A stretch of 64,000 bases of DNA from DASRAA01 sp963814165 (GCA_963814165.1 CAWFBW010000008.1:186001-250000), one strand, 5' to 3'; positions 54,503-63,438 are shown, counted from the stretch's first letter. Made by a program: numbers and translations. The notes: generated from the sequence alone by a model not told the origin.

Positions 54503-55576
54503 ATGAAAAACGTTTTGGCTTGCCTCGCTTTGCTCGTCGGGTTGCTCGGTTGCAACGTGATGTATGGTCAGACTCCGGCGGGCGCAACGTTGCTGGTGCT
54601 GGCCAAGAGTGACAGCATGCTTTTGGTCGTCGATCCAGCCAGCCTGCAGGTGTTGGCGCGAATTCCGGCGGGCAACGACCCGCACGAAATCGTCGCGTCG
54701 GCTGACGGTAAGACGGCGTACATCTCCAACTACGGCGGCGGAGCCTACAACACGCTGACCGTGGTTGACCTGGTGGCGCGAAAGCAATTGGCGACGGTCG
54801 ATCTTGGAGCGTTGCGTGGTCCGCATGGGCTGATGTTTGCCGGGGCGAAAGTATGGTTTACGGCGGAAGTGGCCAAGGCGATCGGCAGCTATGATCCGGC
54901 GTCGCAAAAGATCGATTGGATACTGGGCACTGGCCAGGACCGCACCCACATGATTTACGTGTGGCCCGACCTAAAACGAATCGCGACCACGAATGTGAAC
55001 GCGGGCACGGTGAGCATCATCGAAAAGACAACAGGCGCGAGACCCGGCCCGCCGCCGGGTCCGCCGGGCGGAAGTGCGGGCAAGATGGGGCCTCCGCCAC
55101 GCGGGCCGATGGGCGCGCCCGGTGGCGATTGGGAGGAGACGGTCGTCCGCGTAGGGAACGGCTGCGAGGGGTTCGATGTTTCGCCGGATGGAAAGGAAAT
55201 CTGGGTGGCCAACGCGCAAGACGGAACCGTTTCGATCATTGACGTCGCCAGCAAGAAGGTGACACAGACCCTGGCAGCCGACGTGAGGGGAGCGAACCGG
55301 CTGAAGTTCACTCCCGATGGTAAGCTGGTGCTGATTTCGAGCCTGGGCGGTCCTGACGTGGTGGTGATCGACAGTGCCACGCGCAAGACCGTGAAGCGAA
55401 TCAACGTGGGACATGGCGCGGCGGGCATCGAGATGCAACCAGATGGGGCGCGTGCATTCGTGGCGTGTTCGCCCGACGGATATGTTGTCGTGATTGATCT
55501 GCATTCGCTCGCCGTGGCCGGGCACATTCAGGCTGGCAACAACCCCGATGGGTTGGCCTGGGTGGCGGCGCAGTAG
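54503..55576 (+). CDS. YVTN-family beta-propeller protein, probable lipoprotein
   Basis: 357 residues. The N terminus has a lipobox-like LLVGLLGC (residues 10-17), then repeated beta-propeller blades of the YVTN type, each with a pattern like PDGKEIWVANAQDGTVSIIDV; a Pro/Gly/Arg-rich insertion (PGPPPGPPGG and similar) is at about 173-203. It likely sits in the outer envelope; binding or enzymatic partners are unknown. It precedes the his leader region by 56 bases on the same strand but is presumably a separate transcript. Confidence 0.8.
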   Translation: MKNVLACLALLVGLLGCNVMYGQTPAGATLLVLAKSDSMLLVVDPASLQVLARIPAGNDPHEIVASADGKTAYISNYGGGAYNTLTVVDLVARKQLATVDLGALRGPHGLMFAGAKVWFTAEVAKAIGSYDPASQKIDWILGTGQDRTHMIYVWPDLKRIATTNVNAGTVSIIEKTTGARPGPPPGPPGGSAGKMGPPPRGPMGAPGGDWEETVVRVGNGCEGFDVSPDGKEIWVANAQDGTVSIIDVASKKVTQTLAADVRGANRLKFTPDGKLVLISSLGGPDVVVIDSATRKTVKRINVGHGAAGIEMQPDGARAFVACSPDGYVVVIDLHSLAVAGHIQAGNNPDGLAWVAAQ

Positions 55577-55592
55577 CAGCGCGAAAGTCGAA

Positions 55593-55622
55593 TTGACAGC
55601 GCCACGGGGAATCCGGTAAGTT
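55593..55622 (+). promoter_or_regulatory. Candidate promoter for the his leader
   Basis: TTGACA at 55593-55598 is a perfect -35 sequence; the best -10 match 18 bases downstream is TAAGTT, which is poor. If used, transcription would start only a few bases before the leader ATG at 55633. A promoter further upstream inside the preceding gene is equally possible. Confidence 0.3.
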
Positions 55623-55632
55623 CAAGTTCAGA

Positions 55633-55707
55633 ATGACTTCGCAGATCCATCGCCATCATCACCACCATTCGCACGTGGCGAGCGTGTCGGCGGAGATCAT
55701 CGTATAG
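55633..55707 (+). CDS. hisL: Histidine operon leader peptide
   Basis: A 24-codon open frame with seven His codons, at positions 6, 8-12 and 14 (five in a row), followed by a short hydrophobic end (VSAEIIV) and TAG. It lies 29 bases before the terminator hairpin at 55736 and directly upstream of the his operon. This is the classical design of ribosome-mediated attenuation: with enough charged tRNA-His the ribosome passes the His codons and the terminator forms, while stalling favours an antiterminator. A competing antiterminator stem is not obvious by eye. Confidence 0.85.
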   Translation: MTSQIHRHHHHHSHVASVSAEIIV

Positions 55708-55735
55708 CGAAACATTATTCGCACTCTTACCTCCG

Positions 55736-55770
55736 ACCCGCTGGCACAAAACCAGCGGGTTTTTGTTTTG
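55736..55770 (+). terminator. his operon attenuator (intrinsic terminator)
   Basis: A perfect nine-base stem ACCCGCTGG/CCAGCGGGT (55736-55744 and 55752-55760), loop CACAAAA, followed by TTTTGTTTTG. It sits between the His-rich leader and hisI, so it would control transcription of the whole his operon. Confidence 0.88.
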
Positions 55771-55786
55771 GCGAAAGGAAATGGAC

Positions 55787-56128
55787 ATGGCGGTTGAGAT
55801 TGATTTCGAAAAGATGCAGGGGCTGGCGCCTGCGATTGTGCAGGACGCCAGTACGAGCGAAGTGCTGATGCTGGGATTCATGAACCGAGCGGCGTATGAA
55901 AAGACGTTATCCACGGGGTACGTGACGTTTTATAGCCGCACGCGGAACGAGTTGTGGACCAAGGGAGAAACATCGGGCAACCGGCTGAAGGTGGTGAGCG
56001 CACAGGCCGATTGCGACTTCGACACGATATTGTGCCGGGTCGAGGTCGAGGGGAAAGGCGTGGTGTGCCACACAGGCACACGGACGTGTTTCAACACTCA
56101 ACTGCCAGTGGCGGGAGGTGAGCGATGA
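55787..56128 (+). CDS. hisI: Phosphoribosyl-AMP cyclohydrolase
   Basis: 113 residues from the ATG at 55787, which is well spaced from GAAAGGA; ATG at 55781 is the alternative. Opens the purine ring of PR-AMP in histidine synthesis. Metal-binding signatures are visible: D75-C76-D77-x-D79 and C94-H-x5-C101 (CHTGTRTC). No HisE (phosphoribosyl-ATP pyrophosphatase) domain is fused, and no separate hisE is in the window. First gene of the operon; overlaps hisG by four bases. Confidence 0.93.
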   Translation: MAVEIDFEKMQGLAPAIVQDASTSEVLMLGFMNRAAYEKTLSTGYVTFYSRTRNELWTKGETSGNRLKVVSAQADCDFDTILCRVEVEGKGVVCHTGTRTCFNTQLPVAGGER

Positions 56129-56994
56129 AGCTCCGACTGGGGATTCCCAAGGGCAGCCTGCAGGAGGCGACGCTGGCGCTGCTGGCACGCGCGGGCTTGC
56201 AGGTGTATGTCAGTCCGCGATCTTATTTTGCGGGAACGAACGATCAGGAGATCGAGTGCATGCTGATCCGGGCGCAGGAGATGGCGCGCTACGTAGAACA
56301 CGGCGCGCTCGACGCAGGCATGACCGGCTATGACTGGGTGATGGAGAGCGGTCTGGAAGTAGTGACTGTGGCGGACCTCATCTATGCCAAGCAGAGCCGG
56401 GGCAAGGTGCGCTGGGTGCTGGCGGTGCCAGAGGATTCAGCAGTGAAGCGTCCGGAGGACTTGCGAGGCGCAACCATTGCGACGGAGTTGGTGAACGTGA
56501 CCAGCCGGTACTTCCTACAACGTGGGATCGAGGTGAAAGTGGAATTCTCATGGGGAGCGACGGAAGTTAAACCTCCTACATTGGCGGATGCCATTGTTGA
56601 AGTCACCGAAACCGGCAGCTCGCTCAAGGCGAACCGGTTGCGGATCATTGAAACCCTTCTCGAATCGAACACACAAATCATTGCAAACAAGACTGCCTGG
56701 AATGACGCTGGGAAGCGGAAAAAGGTGGAGAACCTCGCGCTGATGCTGCGGGGAGCGATGGAGGCGCAGGGACGCGTGGGGCTGATGCTCAACGTTCGCG
56801 TGGAGGACCTGCAGGCGGTTCTCGCGGTTCTGCCGGCGCTGAACAGTCCGACGATTTCGACGCTGAGCGATACGTCGTGGGTGGCGGTGAATACCATCAT
56901 GGAAGAGAGCTTGTGCTGGGAGGTCATCCCGCGGCTGAAGGCGGCGAATGCGACGGGAATTGTGGAGTATCCGCTGAACAAGGTGGTGGTGTAA
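56125..56994 (+). CDS. hisG: ATP phosphoribosyltransferase, long form
   Basis: 289 residues. Commits ATP and PRPP to histidine synthesis. The N-terminal catalytic domains begin with MKLRLGIPKGSLQEATL and contain GMTGYDWVMESG and EVTETGSSLKANRLR; the C-terminal regulatory (histidine-binding) domain occupies about 215-289, so this is the hetero-octamer-independent long form. Overlaps hisI by four bases and hisD by one. The start of a PEP-like pocket is intact. Confidence 0.95.
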   Translation: MKLRLGIPKGSLQEATLALLARAGLQVYVSPRSYFAGTNDQEIECMLIRAQEMARYVEHGALDAGMTGYDWVMESGLEVVTVADLIYAKQSRGKVRWVLAVPEDSAVKRPEDLRGATIATELVNVTSRYFLQRGIEVKVEFSWGATEVKPPTLADAIVEVTETGSSLKANRLRIIETLLESNTQIIANKTAWNDAGKRKKVENLALMLRGAMEAQGRVGLMLNVRVEDLQAVLAVLPALNSPTISTLSDTSWVAVNTIMEESLCWEVIPRLKAANATGIVEYPLNKVVV

Positions 56995-58239
56995 TGCGGA
57001 TCCTTAGCGGGAAGGCGGCGGAGCGCGCGGTGGCTCAGATTGAGCGAAGAGGATCGCGTCTGGATGAGGTCGAGCCGGCGGCGCGGCGGATCGTTCAGGC
57101 AGTGCGCAAGGGTGGGGACAAGGCGCTAGCTCGCTATGCCACATTGTGGGATAGCCTGCCAAAAGGGCAGTCGCTGCGGGTGCCGCCGGAGGAAATTGAG
57201 CAAGGGTGGAAGTCGACTCCACAGGAAACGCGCGAGGCGCTGAAGAAGGCGGCGGCGAACATTCGGCGATTTGCGAACTGGCAGATGCCGCGGTCGTGGA
57301 GCCGGAAAAGCAGCGGCGGGGAATTGGGGCAAATCGTGCGGCCGCTGGGGTCGGTAGGATGCTATGTGCCGGGCGGGAGATATCCGTTGCCGTCGACGCT
57401 GCTGATGACGGCGATTCCGGCGCAGGTGGCAGGAGTGGTGCGGGTCGTGGTTATGACGCCCAAGCCACAGGCGGTAACGCTGGCAGCCGGGTATTTACTG
57501 GGGATAAACGAAGTGTACAGGTGCGGTGGAGCGCAGGCAATCGCCGCGTTGGCGTATGGCACAGAGACCATTGGGCGAGTGGACAAGATCGTGGGGCCGG
57601 GCAACGCGTACGTCACGGCGGCGAAGAAGCTGGTGGGCTTTGACTGCTCGATCGATATGCTGGCGGGACCGACCGAGGCTGTGATCTACAGCGAGAGTGG
57701 GAATGCGGAGTTTCTGGCGTCGGACCTAGTCGCGCAGGCAGAGCACGACCCCGATGCCGTAGTCGTCTTCATCTCGACCTCAACTGCGTTGGCAAAGGCG
57801 GTGGTGGCGAGCATGCAACGGGTCGTCGCGGGGAAACGCGGTTGCGACGCAGGCGATCCGGCGCAATGCGTTTGCACTGGTGGCGGCATCGCGCGGGCAG
57901 GCGATGGAGTGGGTAAATCGCATCGCGCCCGAGCACCTGACCGTGGACGACGACTCGGACCTGCCGGCGGTGTGCAACGCCGGGTCGGTTTTTGTGGGCG
58001 ACTACTCACCGCAACCTGCCGGGGACTATGCGGCGGGGCCGAATCATGTGCTGCCGACTGCGGGAGCCGCGCGCTTTCGAGGCGGATTGAGCGCGGCGGA
58101 CTTCGTGAAGGTCATCACGGTGCAGAAATTCCTTCGTGGGGGGCTGCGAGAAATCGCTCCGGTAGTGACGAGGCTAGCTGAAACCGAGGGGCTACCGGCG
58201 CATGCGCAGGCGGTACGGGTAAGGTGCGGCGATGCTTAG
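56994..58239 (+). CDS. hisD: Histidinol dehydrogenase, frame interrupted by one base
   Basis: Oxidises histidinol to histidine. The start overlaps the hisG stop (TAATG). N-terminal and central motifs are present (GCYVPGGRYPLPSTLLM, KIVGPGNAYVTAAKK, FDCSIDMLAGPTE, AEHDPDA). After MQRVVAG the frame shifts within GGGGAAACGCG at about 57831-57837; one extra base accounts for it. The continuation AVATQAIRRNAFALVAASRG and RIAPEHLTV, then AGPNHVLPTAGAARF, completes the enzyme (1,246 bases = 415 codons + 1). The hisC start lies within its last codons (58232). Confidence 0.92.
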
Positions 58240-59308
58240 CGCTCGCAGGACTGTCAGAGAGATGCACGAATATCACCCGCCGCTGGCAGGACGGCAGGGG
58301 CTTCGGCTGGACTTTAACGAAAATACTGAAGGGTGCTCGCCGCGGGTGCTGGAGCGGGTGCGCGAGGTTACGGCAGAGGAGTTGGCGCGGTATCCGGAGC
58401 GAGAGCCGGTCGAGGCGGTGGTCGCCTCGCATCTCGGGTTGCCACCGGAGCAGGTGTTGCTGACGAACGGTGTAGATGAGGCGATCCACTTGCTGTGCGA
58501 GGCGTATCTGGAGCCGTCGGATGAAGTAATGGTGGTGACGCCGACGTTTGGGATGTATGAGATCTTCGCTGAAGCGACGGCCGCAAAAGTGGTGCGGGTG
58601 CAGTGCGGAGAGGACTTGCGGTTTCCGTTTGAGCAGGTGATGGACAGGGTCACCGCCGCAACCAGGTTGATTGCGATTGCGAGTCCTAATAATCCCACGG
58701 GAGGGGTGGCGTCGCGCGAGCAACTGCTGGCGATCGCGAAACATGCGCCCAACGCGGCGGTACTGGTGGATGAGGCGTATTACGAGTTTCATGGCAAAAC
58801 GGTGATATCTGACGTTGTGAGATATGAAAATCTGTTTGTGGCGCGCACCTTCTCGAAGGCATACGGGCTGGCGGGGATGCGCATCGGGATCCTGGCGGGG
58901 CCGTCGGAGCAGATGCCGATGGTGCGGCGAGTGGCGTCACCTTATAGCGTGAATGCTGTGGCGCTTGCAGTACTGCCGGTGGCTCTGGAAGACGCCGCTT
59001 ATGTGGCGAGCTATGTAGCGCAGGTGAAGGCGGGGCGCGAGAGGCTGGAACGAGAGCTGACGCAGACGGGTATCACGTGGTGGCCGAGCGAGGCGAATTT
59101 TGTGTTGCTTCGCGTGGGCGAGAGGCACAAAGAGTTTGTGGCGGCTATGCGACAGCGCGGGATATTAGTTCGAGACCGCTCGGCTGACCCGGGATGCGAC
59201 GGATGCGTTCGCATCACCCTGGGAACGACGGGGCAGACCGACAGGCTGTTGGCGACGCTTAGCGAGGTGTTCGCGGAACTGAAGTCGGGAGTGGAGGTGA
59301 AGACGTGA
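58232..59308 (+). CDS. hisC: Histidinol-phosphate aminotransferase
   Basis: 358 residues. PLP-dependent transamination of imidazole-acetol phosphate. The N terminus has LDFNENTEG; SPNNPTGG lies near 151-158, Asp180 (LVDEAYYEF) faces the pyridine nitrogen, Lys209 (TFSKAYGLAGMRIG) is the Schiff-base lysine, and the C-terminal Arg is in the RDRSADPG..VRITLG region. Overlaps hisD and is followed by hisB with a four-base overlap. Confidence 0.95.
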   Translation: MLSARRTVREMHEYHPPLAGRQGLRLDFNENTEGCSPRVLERVREVTAEELARYPEREPVEAVVASHLGLPPEQVLLTNGVDEAIHLLCEAYLEPSDEVMVVTPTFGMYEIFAEATAAKVVRVQCGEDLRFPFEQVMDRVTAATRLIAIASPNNPTGGVASREQLLAIAKHAPNAAVLVDEAYYEFHGKTVISDVVRYENLFVARTFSKAYGLAGMRIGILAGPSEQMPMVRRVASPYSVNAVALAVLPVALEDAAYVASYVAQVKAGRERLERELTQTGITWWPSEANFVLLRVGERHKEFVAAMRQRGILVRDRSADPGCDGCVRITLGTTGQTDRLLATLSEVFAELKSGVEVKT

Positions 59309-59892
59309 GGCGGGCGAAGATCCATCGCAAGACCAATGAAACCGACATTCGCGTGGCGTTGACGATTGAGGGGCGTGGGCGAGCGAAGGTAAGCACTGGC
59401 ATCCGATTCCTGGACCACATGATGGAACTGGTGGCGCGGCACGGTGCGTTTGACCTGGAGTTGCTGGCGTCCGGTGATCTGGATGTCGATCAGCATCACA
59501 CGGTGGAAGACGTGGGCATTGCGCTGGGCGAGACATTTACGGCGGCGCTGGGTAGCAAGCGGGGCATCCTGCGGGCAGGGTATTTCGTGATGCCGATGGA
59601 TGAGACGCTGAGTGTGGTGGCGGTGGATTTTGGCGGACGCAGCGCCGCAGTGGTGGACACGAAGGTGCGCACGCGACTGGTGGGTGATTTGCAGACGGAG
59701 TTGGTGGCGGACTTCTTTGACGGCTTCTCGCGCGGGGCGAAGGCCAACGTACACGTGAAGACCATTTACGGGCGATCGAACCATCATAAGATTGAGGCGC
59801 TGTTCAAGGCGTTTGCGCGGGCGCTACGGGTGGCCTGCTCGAAGGACAAGCAGTTGGGACGGATGCTGCCCAGCACGAAGGGGCTGCTGTGA
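59305..59892 (+). CDS. hisB: Imidazoleglycerol-phosphate dehydratase
   Basis: 195 residues, GTG start overlapping the end of hisC. Monofunctional: it lacks the N-terminal histidinol-phosphatase domain found in enterobacteria. Conserved metal-binding histidine clusters are present (FLDHMMELVARHG, DVDQHHTVEDVGIALG, SNHHKIEALFKAFARAL). A separate histidinol-phosphatase must be encoded elsewhere. Confidence 0.95.
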   Translation: MRRAKIHRKTNETDIRVALTIEGRGRAKVSTGIRFLDHMMELVARHGAFDLELLASGDLDVDQHHTVEDVGIALGETFTAALGSKRGILRAGYFVMPMDETLSVVAVDFGGRSAAVVDTKVRTRLVGDLQTELVADFFDGFSRGAKANVHVKTIYGRSNHHKIEALFKAFARALRVACSKDKQLGRMLPSTKGLL

Positions 59893-60479
59893 TTGCGATT
59901 ATCGATTACGGTGCGGGAAATCTGACCTCGGTGGTGAAAGCGGTACAGCATCTTGGGCGGGAGTGCGACGTTACGAGCGACCCTGACATTGTGGGACGCG
60001 CGGAGAAGTGGATCATTCCGGGGGTGGGGAATTTCAAGGTGACCGCGCCGCTTGCAAATGGAACGCTCGGAGAGTTGTTACGTGAAGGTGCGGCGGCCGG
60101 CCGACCGTTGCTGGGCATTTGCCTCGGCCTGCAATGGATGTTCGAGGGCAGCACGGAGGCTCCCGGGTTGAAAGGGCTGGGAGTGTTTTCAGGACGGTGC
60201 ACTCGGTTTTCCAATCAGGTGAAGTCGCCGCACGTGGGCTGGGACAGCATCGCCATCAACGGGCCGTCGCGGCTGCTGGCGGGGATTCCATCGGGTTCGT
60301 ACATGTATTTCACACACTCATATCGCGCGCCGGTATGTGCGGACACGATGGCGAAGTGCAGCTACGAGGAGCCATTTACGGCGGTGGCAGAGCGTGGCAA
60401 CTTGTTCGGTGTGCAGTTTCACCCGGAGAAGTCGGGGGATGTGGGGATGCAGATCCTGGAGAATTTCTGTGCCTTGTGA
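59889..60479 (+). CDS. hisH: Imidazole glycerol phosphate synthase, glutaminase subunit
   Basis: 196 residues, GTG start. Releases ammonia from glutamine for HisF. Nucleophile Cys78 in GICLGLQWMFEGS; the catalytic His and Glu lie near the C terminus in GVQFHPEKSGDVG. Starts in the hisB stop codon region and overlaps hisF by eleven bases. Confidence 0.95.
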   Translation: MIAIIDYGAGNLTSVVKAVQHLGRECDVTSDPDIVGRAEKWIIPGVGNFKVTAPLANGTLGELLREGAAAGRPLLGICLGLQWMFEGSTEAPGLKGLGVFSGRCTRFSNQVKSPHVGWDSIAINGPSRLLAGIPSGSYMYFTHSYRAPVCADTMAKCSYEEPFTAVAERGNLFGVQFHPEKSGDVGMQILENFCAL

Positions 60480-61245
60480 AACGCTGGCCAAACGCATCAT
60501 TGCCTGCCTGGACGTGAATGGCGGACGGGTGGTGAAGGGCATTCAGTTCGAACAGATACGTGATGCAGGCGATCCGGCGGAACTGGCGCTGGCGCACAGC
60601 GCGGCAGGCGCCGATGAGATTGTGCTGCTCGACATTACGGCCACGGCGGAGTCGCGGAACACGCTGCTGGAGACGGTGCGGCGAACCGCGAAGCAGTTGT
60701 TCATTCCGTTCACGGTGGGAGGCGGGATTCGTACGCTTGACGACGCAGCGGCGGTCCTGGATTGCGGCGCCGATAAGGTTGCGATGAACTCGGCGGCGAT
60801 AGCGGAGCCGGAGCTAATTACGAGAGTGGCGGAGCGTTACGGCTCGCAGGCTGTGGTGGTGGCTATCGATGCACGAAATAGGACTCCTACAGCGTGGGAG
60901 GTATATGTGTGGGGTGGGCGAAAGCCGACAGGCCTTGATGCGCTGGAATGGGCCGTGCAGGCAGAGCAGCTGGGCGCGGGGGAGATTCTGTTGACATCGA
61001 TGGACCGTGATGGGACGAAGTCGGGCTTCGATTGCCCGCTCACGAAGGCGATCGCGACCCGCGTGCGGATTCCGGTAATTGCGTCGGGAGGGGCGGGTGA
61101 ACCCCACCACTTCGTGGAGGTATTTCAAGACGGCGCGGCGGACGCGGCGTTGGCTGCGTCGGTGTTTCACTTCGGACTGAAGTCGGTGGAGACGATCAAG
61201 CAGGCGCTACGCGATGCCGGCATCCCGGTGAGGCTGGCATGCTGA
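60469..61245 (+). CDS. hisF: Imidazole glycerol phosphate synthase, cyclase subunit
   Basis: 258 residues from the GTG at 60469, which gives the conserved opening ETLAKRIIACLDVNGGRVVKG with the catalytic Asp at residue 15; starts further upstream add non-conserved sequence in the wrong context. The second catalytic Asp is in LLTSMDRDGTKSG, and VASGGAGEPHHF lies on the expected strand (about 200-212) of the (beta/alpha)8 barrel. Pairs with the upstream HisH. Confidence 0.94.
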   Translation: MPCETLAKRIIACLDVNGGRVVKGIQFEQIRDAGDPAELALAHSAAGADEIVLLDITATAESRNTLLETVRRTAKQLFIPFTVGGGIRTLDDAAAVLDCGADKVAMNSAAIAEPELITRVAERYGSQAVVVAIDARNRTPTAWEVYVWGGRKPTGLDALEWAVQAEQLGAGEILLTSMDRDGTKSGFDCPLTKAIATRVRIPVIASGGAGEPHHFVEVFQDGAADAALAASVFHFGLKSVETIKQALRDAGIPVRLAC

Positions 61246-61913
61246 TTCCGTCGATTGATCTGATGGGTGGGAAGATCGTGCAGTTGGTGCAGGGCGAGAA
61301 GAAAGCACTGGAGTATGGGAACTTTGGCGAGTGGGTGGCGCGGTTTGCCAAGTATCCGGTGGTGCAGTTGATCGATCTGGACGCTGCGATGGGGAAGGGC
61401 GACAATCGCCGGTTGATCGAGGACTTCTGCGGCAGGCTGCCGTGCCAGGTGGGCGGGGGCATTCGCGCTGCTGAAGATGCGCGGGCGGCGCTGGCAGCGG
61501 GTGCGCGGCGGGTGATTGTGGGTTCATCACTGGTGCGCGGCGGCGCGGTGGATGTGGACTTCGCGGCGACCATGTGCGGCGAATTCGGAGCCGAACGGTT
61601 GGTGGCGGCGATTGACTCACGCGGCGGGAGAGTGGCGATCCACGGATGGAAGACGATCACGGAGATTGCGCCGGCGGAGATGATGCAAGCGCTCGAGCCA
61701 TATTGCTCAGCGTTTCTCTATACGCACATTGACACCGAAGGAATGATGCAGGGGATCCCGATGGATGTGGTGCGTGAACTTGCGGGACGAACATCGCGAA
61801 AGCTCATTGCGGCAGGTGGGATTCGAAGCCAGCCCGAAATCGACGAGCTAGACGCCATGGGCGTGGACGCGGTGGTGGGGATGGCGATCTACACGGGGAC
61901 AATTGAGGTGTGA
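61239..61913 (+). CDS. hisA: 1-(5-phosphoribosyl)-5-[(5-phosphoribosylamino)methylideneamino]imidazole-4-carboxamide isomerase, divergent form
   Basis: 224 residues, slightly shorter than usual. HisA catalyses the Amadori rearrangement of ProFAR. The first strand carries the catalytic Asp7 (LIPSIDLMGG), QVGGGIR lies near 67-73 and LIAAGGIRSQPEID near 188-201. The region around the second catalytic Asp reads YTHIDTEGMMQG, which departs from the commoner D-G pattern. Last gene of the operon; overlaps hisF by seven bases. Confidence 0.85.
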   Translation: MLIPSIDLMGGKIVQLVQGEKKALEYGNFGEWVARFAKYPVVQLIDLDAAMGKGDNRRLIEDFCGRLPCQVGGGIRAAEDARAALAAGARRVIVGSSLVRGGAVDVDFAATMCGEFGAERLVAAIDSRGGRVAIHGWKTITEIAPAEMMQALEPYCSAFLYTHIDTEGMMQGIPMDVVRELAGRTSRKLIAAGGIRSQPEIDELDAMGVDAVVGMAIYTGTIEV

Positions 61914-62031
61914 GAATCTGGATATTGGATCCAGAACTACCGAAGAATGATTCTTGCGAGGGGTAGGGGTCCTTCGACTGCGCTCCCTGTGGTCGCTCCG
62001 GGAGGATGACACTTCTGAAATACTCTTCGCG
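61914..62031. other. Convergent gap after hisA
   Basis: 118 bases. A seven-base inverted repeat TCTGGAT/ATCCAGA lies at 61917-61935 without a T run, so it is only a weak terminator candidate. The stretch 61970-62015 (GGGTCCTTCGACTGCGCTCC and following) resembles dispersed intergenic repeats common in bacteria of this type. Confidence 0.4.
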
Positions 62032-63438
62032 CTATCGCTTACCCTGGAGGGGCACCGCGAGTTGTGCTATCGGGCGGTTCGGCATTGTCGCGCTGGAGAT
62101 GGGCAACCGGAGCTCCACTTCCAGTCCGTGAGGCGTGACATTGCGTGCCGTGACAGTGCCGCCGTGAACCGCGACGGCGTTGCGGACGATTGCCAGCCCG
62201 AGCCCCATGCCGCCGGTGGTGGTGCCGCGGGAGTCGTCAACGCGGAAGAACGGCTTGAACAGCAGGGGGAGCGCGTCTTCTGGAACGCCCTTGCCGTTGT
62301 CGCGCACGGTAAGTACGGCGTGGCCGTCGTCGACGGCAAGCCGAACACAGATTTTGCCGCCCTCGCCGGAATAGAACAGAGCATTGCGCACGATGTTTTC
62401 GATGGCGCTGCGGAGCAGCCCGGGGTCGCCGTTGATGTTGACGAGTACGTCTTCGCTGCAGGTGATGGTGGCATCGGTGGCGGCGGCTTCGAAGCGGGCG
62501 TCGTCGAGAACCTCATCGAAGACTTCATTGAGCGAAAGGCTCTCGAACCTGGGCTTGTACTGGCCGTTCTCGAGACGCGCCACCGTCAGAATTCGCTCGA
62601 GCATGGTGTCGAGCTGGATGGCGTCTTGCTCGATGCGGTCGAGCATTTCGTTGCGCTCGTGGGCATCACCGGTGCGTGCCAAAGCCAGTGCAAGGCGCAT
62701 GCGGGCGATAGGCGAGCGCAGTTCGTGGGAGACGCCGCTAAGCAGGTTGCGCTCGCTCTGAATCTGGTTGCGAAGTTCTCCGGCCATAGAGTCGAAGTCG
62801 CGAACCAGGTCGGCAATCTCATCGCGCCGTTTGCCGATGGTGGCGCCGACACGAATGTCGAGGTTGCCACGGGCGAGCTCGTTGGTGGCGTTGCGGAGGC
62901 GTTCGATGGGCTTGCTGAGGTAGTGAGCGATGATCAGGCACATCAGGGCGGAGATGATGGTGCCGAGTTTCAGTACCCAGAGGATGTCACCGGGAACGCG
63001 CTCGGCCAGTGGCGGAGGAATGACTTCGGCGATGAGCAAATAACTGCCGCGCTGGGTGGTGATTGGAGAGACGATGACGACCGCCTCATCGGGACGGGCC
63101 ATGTTTTCGTGTCGAAGGGCACGCTGGGCGTAGCCAGCCATTTCGGCGGGCAGCGGGCGTCCGCTAAGTTCGTTGCCGTTGGCATCGAGCAGCCAGTAGT
63201 TGGAGCGGCGCGGGATTGACGTCTGGTCAAGCAGATCGCGCAGCGCCTGCCTGCCAGAGTTTTCGAAGCGCCGGGTTGCCTGGTCTGCCAGCGCGGGAAC
63301 GAGGCGCCGTTCGGGTTGCACCCACCAGGGATTCTCGTTATGCAGACGGTTGTGCAAGCGCAGGTAAAGCACGCCGAGAAGCAGGGCTTGCGCCACCCAG
63401 AAGGGGAGAAAGATCTTCCAGAAGAGGCGGCGGTTCAT
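62032..63438 (-). CDS. Two-component sensor histidine kinase, CpxA-like architecture
   Basis: 468 residues. Two transmembrane helices (about 8-27 and 153-172) flank a periplasmic sensor region (30-150). HAMP (173-225), dimerisation domain with His238 (SGVSHELRSPIARM) and the catalytic ATPase domain with N-box NIVRNALFYS, DNGKGVP and GMGLGLAIV follow. The short C-terminal tail is Pro-rich. It starts four bases inside the end of the upstream regulator gene (63435-63438 overlap), the usual regulator-kinase arrangement. The signal sensed is not evident. Confidence 0.94.
   Translation of the reverse strand: MNRRLFWKIFLPFWVAQALLLGVLYLRLHNRLHNENPWWVQPERRLVPALADQATRRFENSGRQALRDLLDQTSIPRRSNYWLLDANGNELSGRPLPAEMAGYAQRALRHENMARPDEAVVIVSPITTQRGSYLLIAEVIPPPLAERVPGDILWVLKLGTIISALMCLIIAHYLSKPIERLRNATNELARGNLDIRVGATIGKRRDEIADLVRDFDSMAGELRNQIQSERNLLSGVSHELRSPIARMRLALALARTGDAHERNEMLDRIEQDAIQLDTMLERILTVARLENGQYKPRFESLSLNEVFDEVLDDARFEAAATDATITCSEDVLVNINGDPGLLRSAIENIVRNALFYSGEGGKICVRLAVDDGHAVLTVRDNGKGVPEDALPLLFKPFFRVDDSRGTTTGGMGLGLAIVRNAVAVHGGTVTARNVTPHGLEVELRLPISSATMPNRPIAQLAVPLQGKR

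Noticed and set aside
61954..63219. 421-residue plus-strand open frame across the histidine kinase
   Set aside because: It mirrors the kinase coding sequence, which has intact H, N and G boxes; the antisense product is Gly/Val/Asp-rich without family features.
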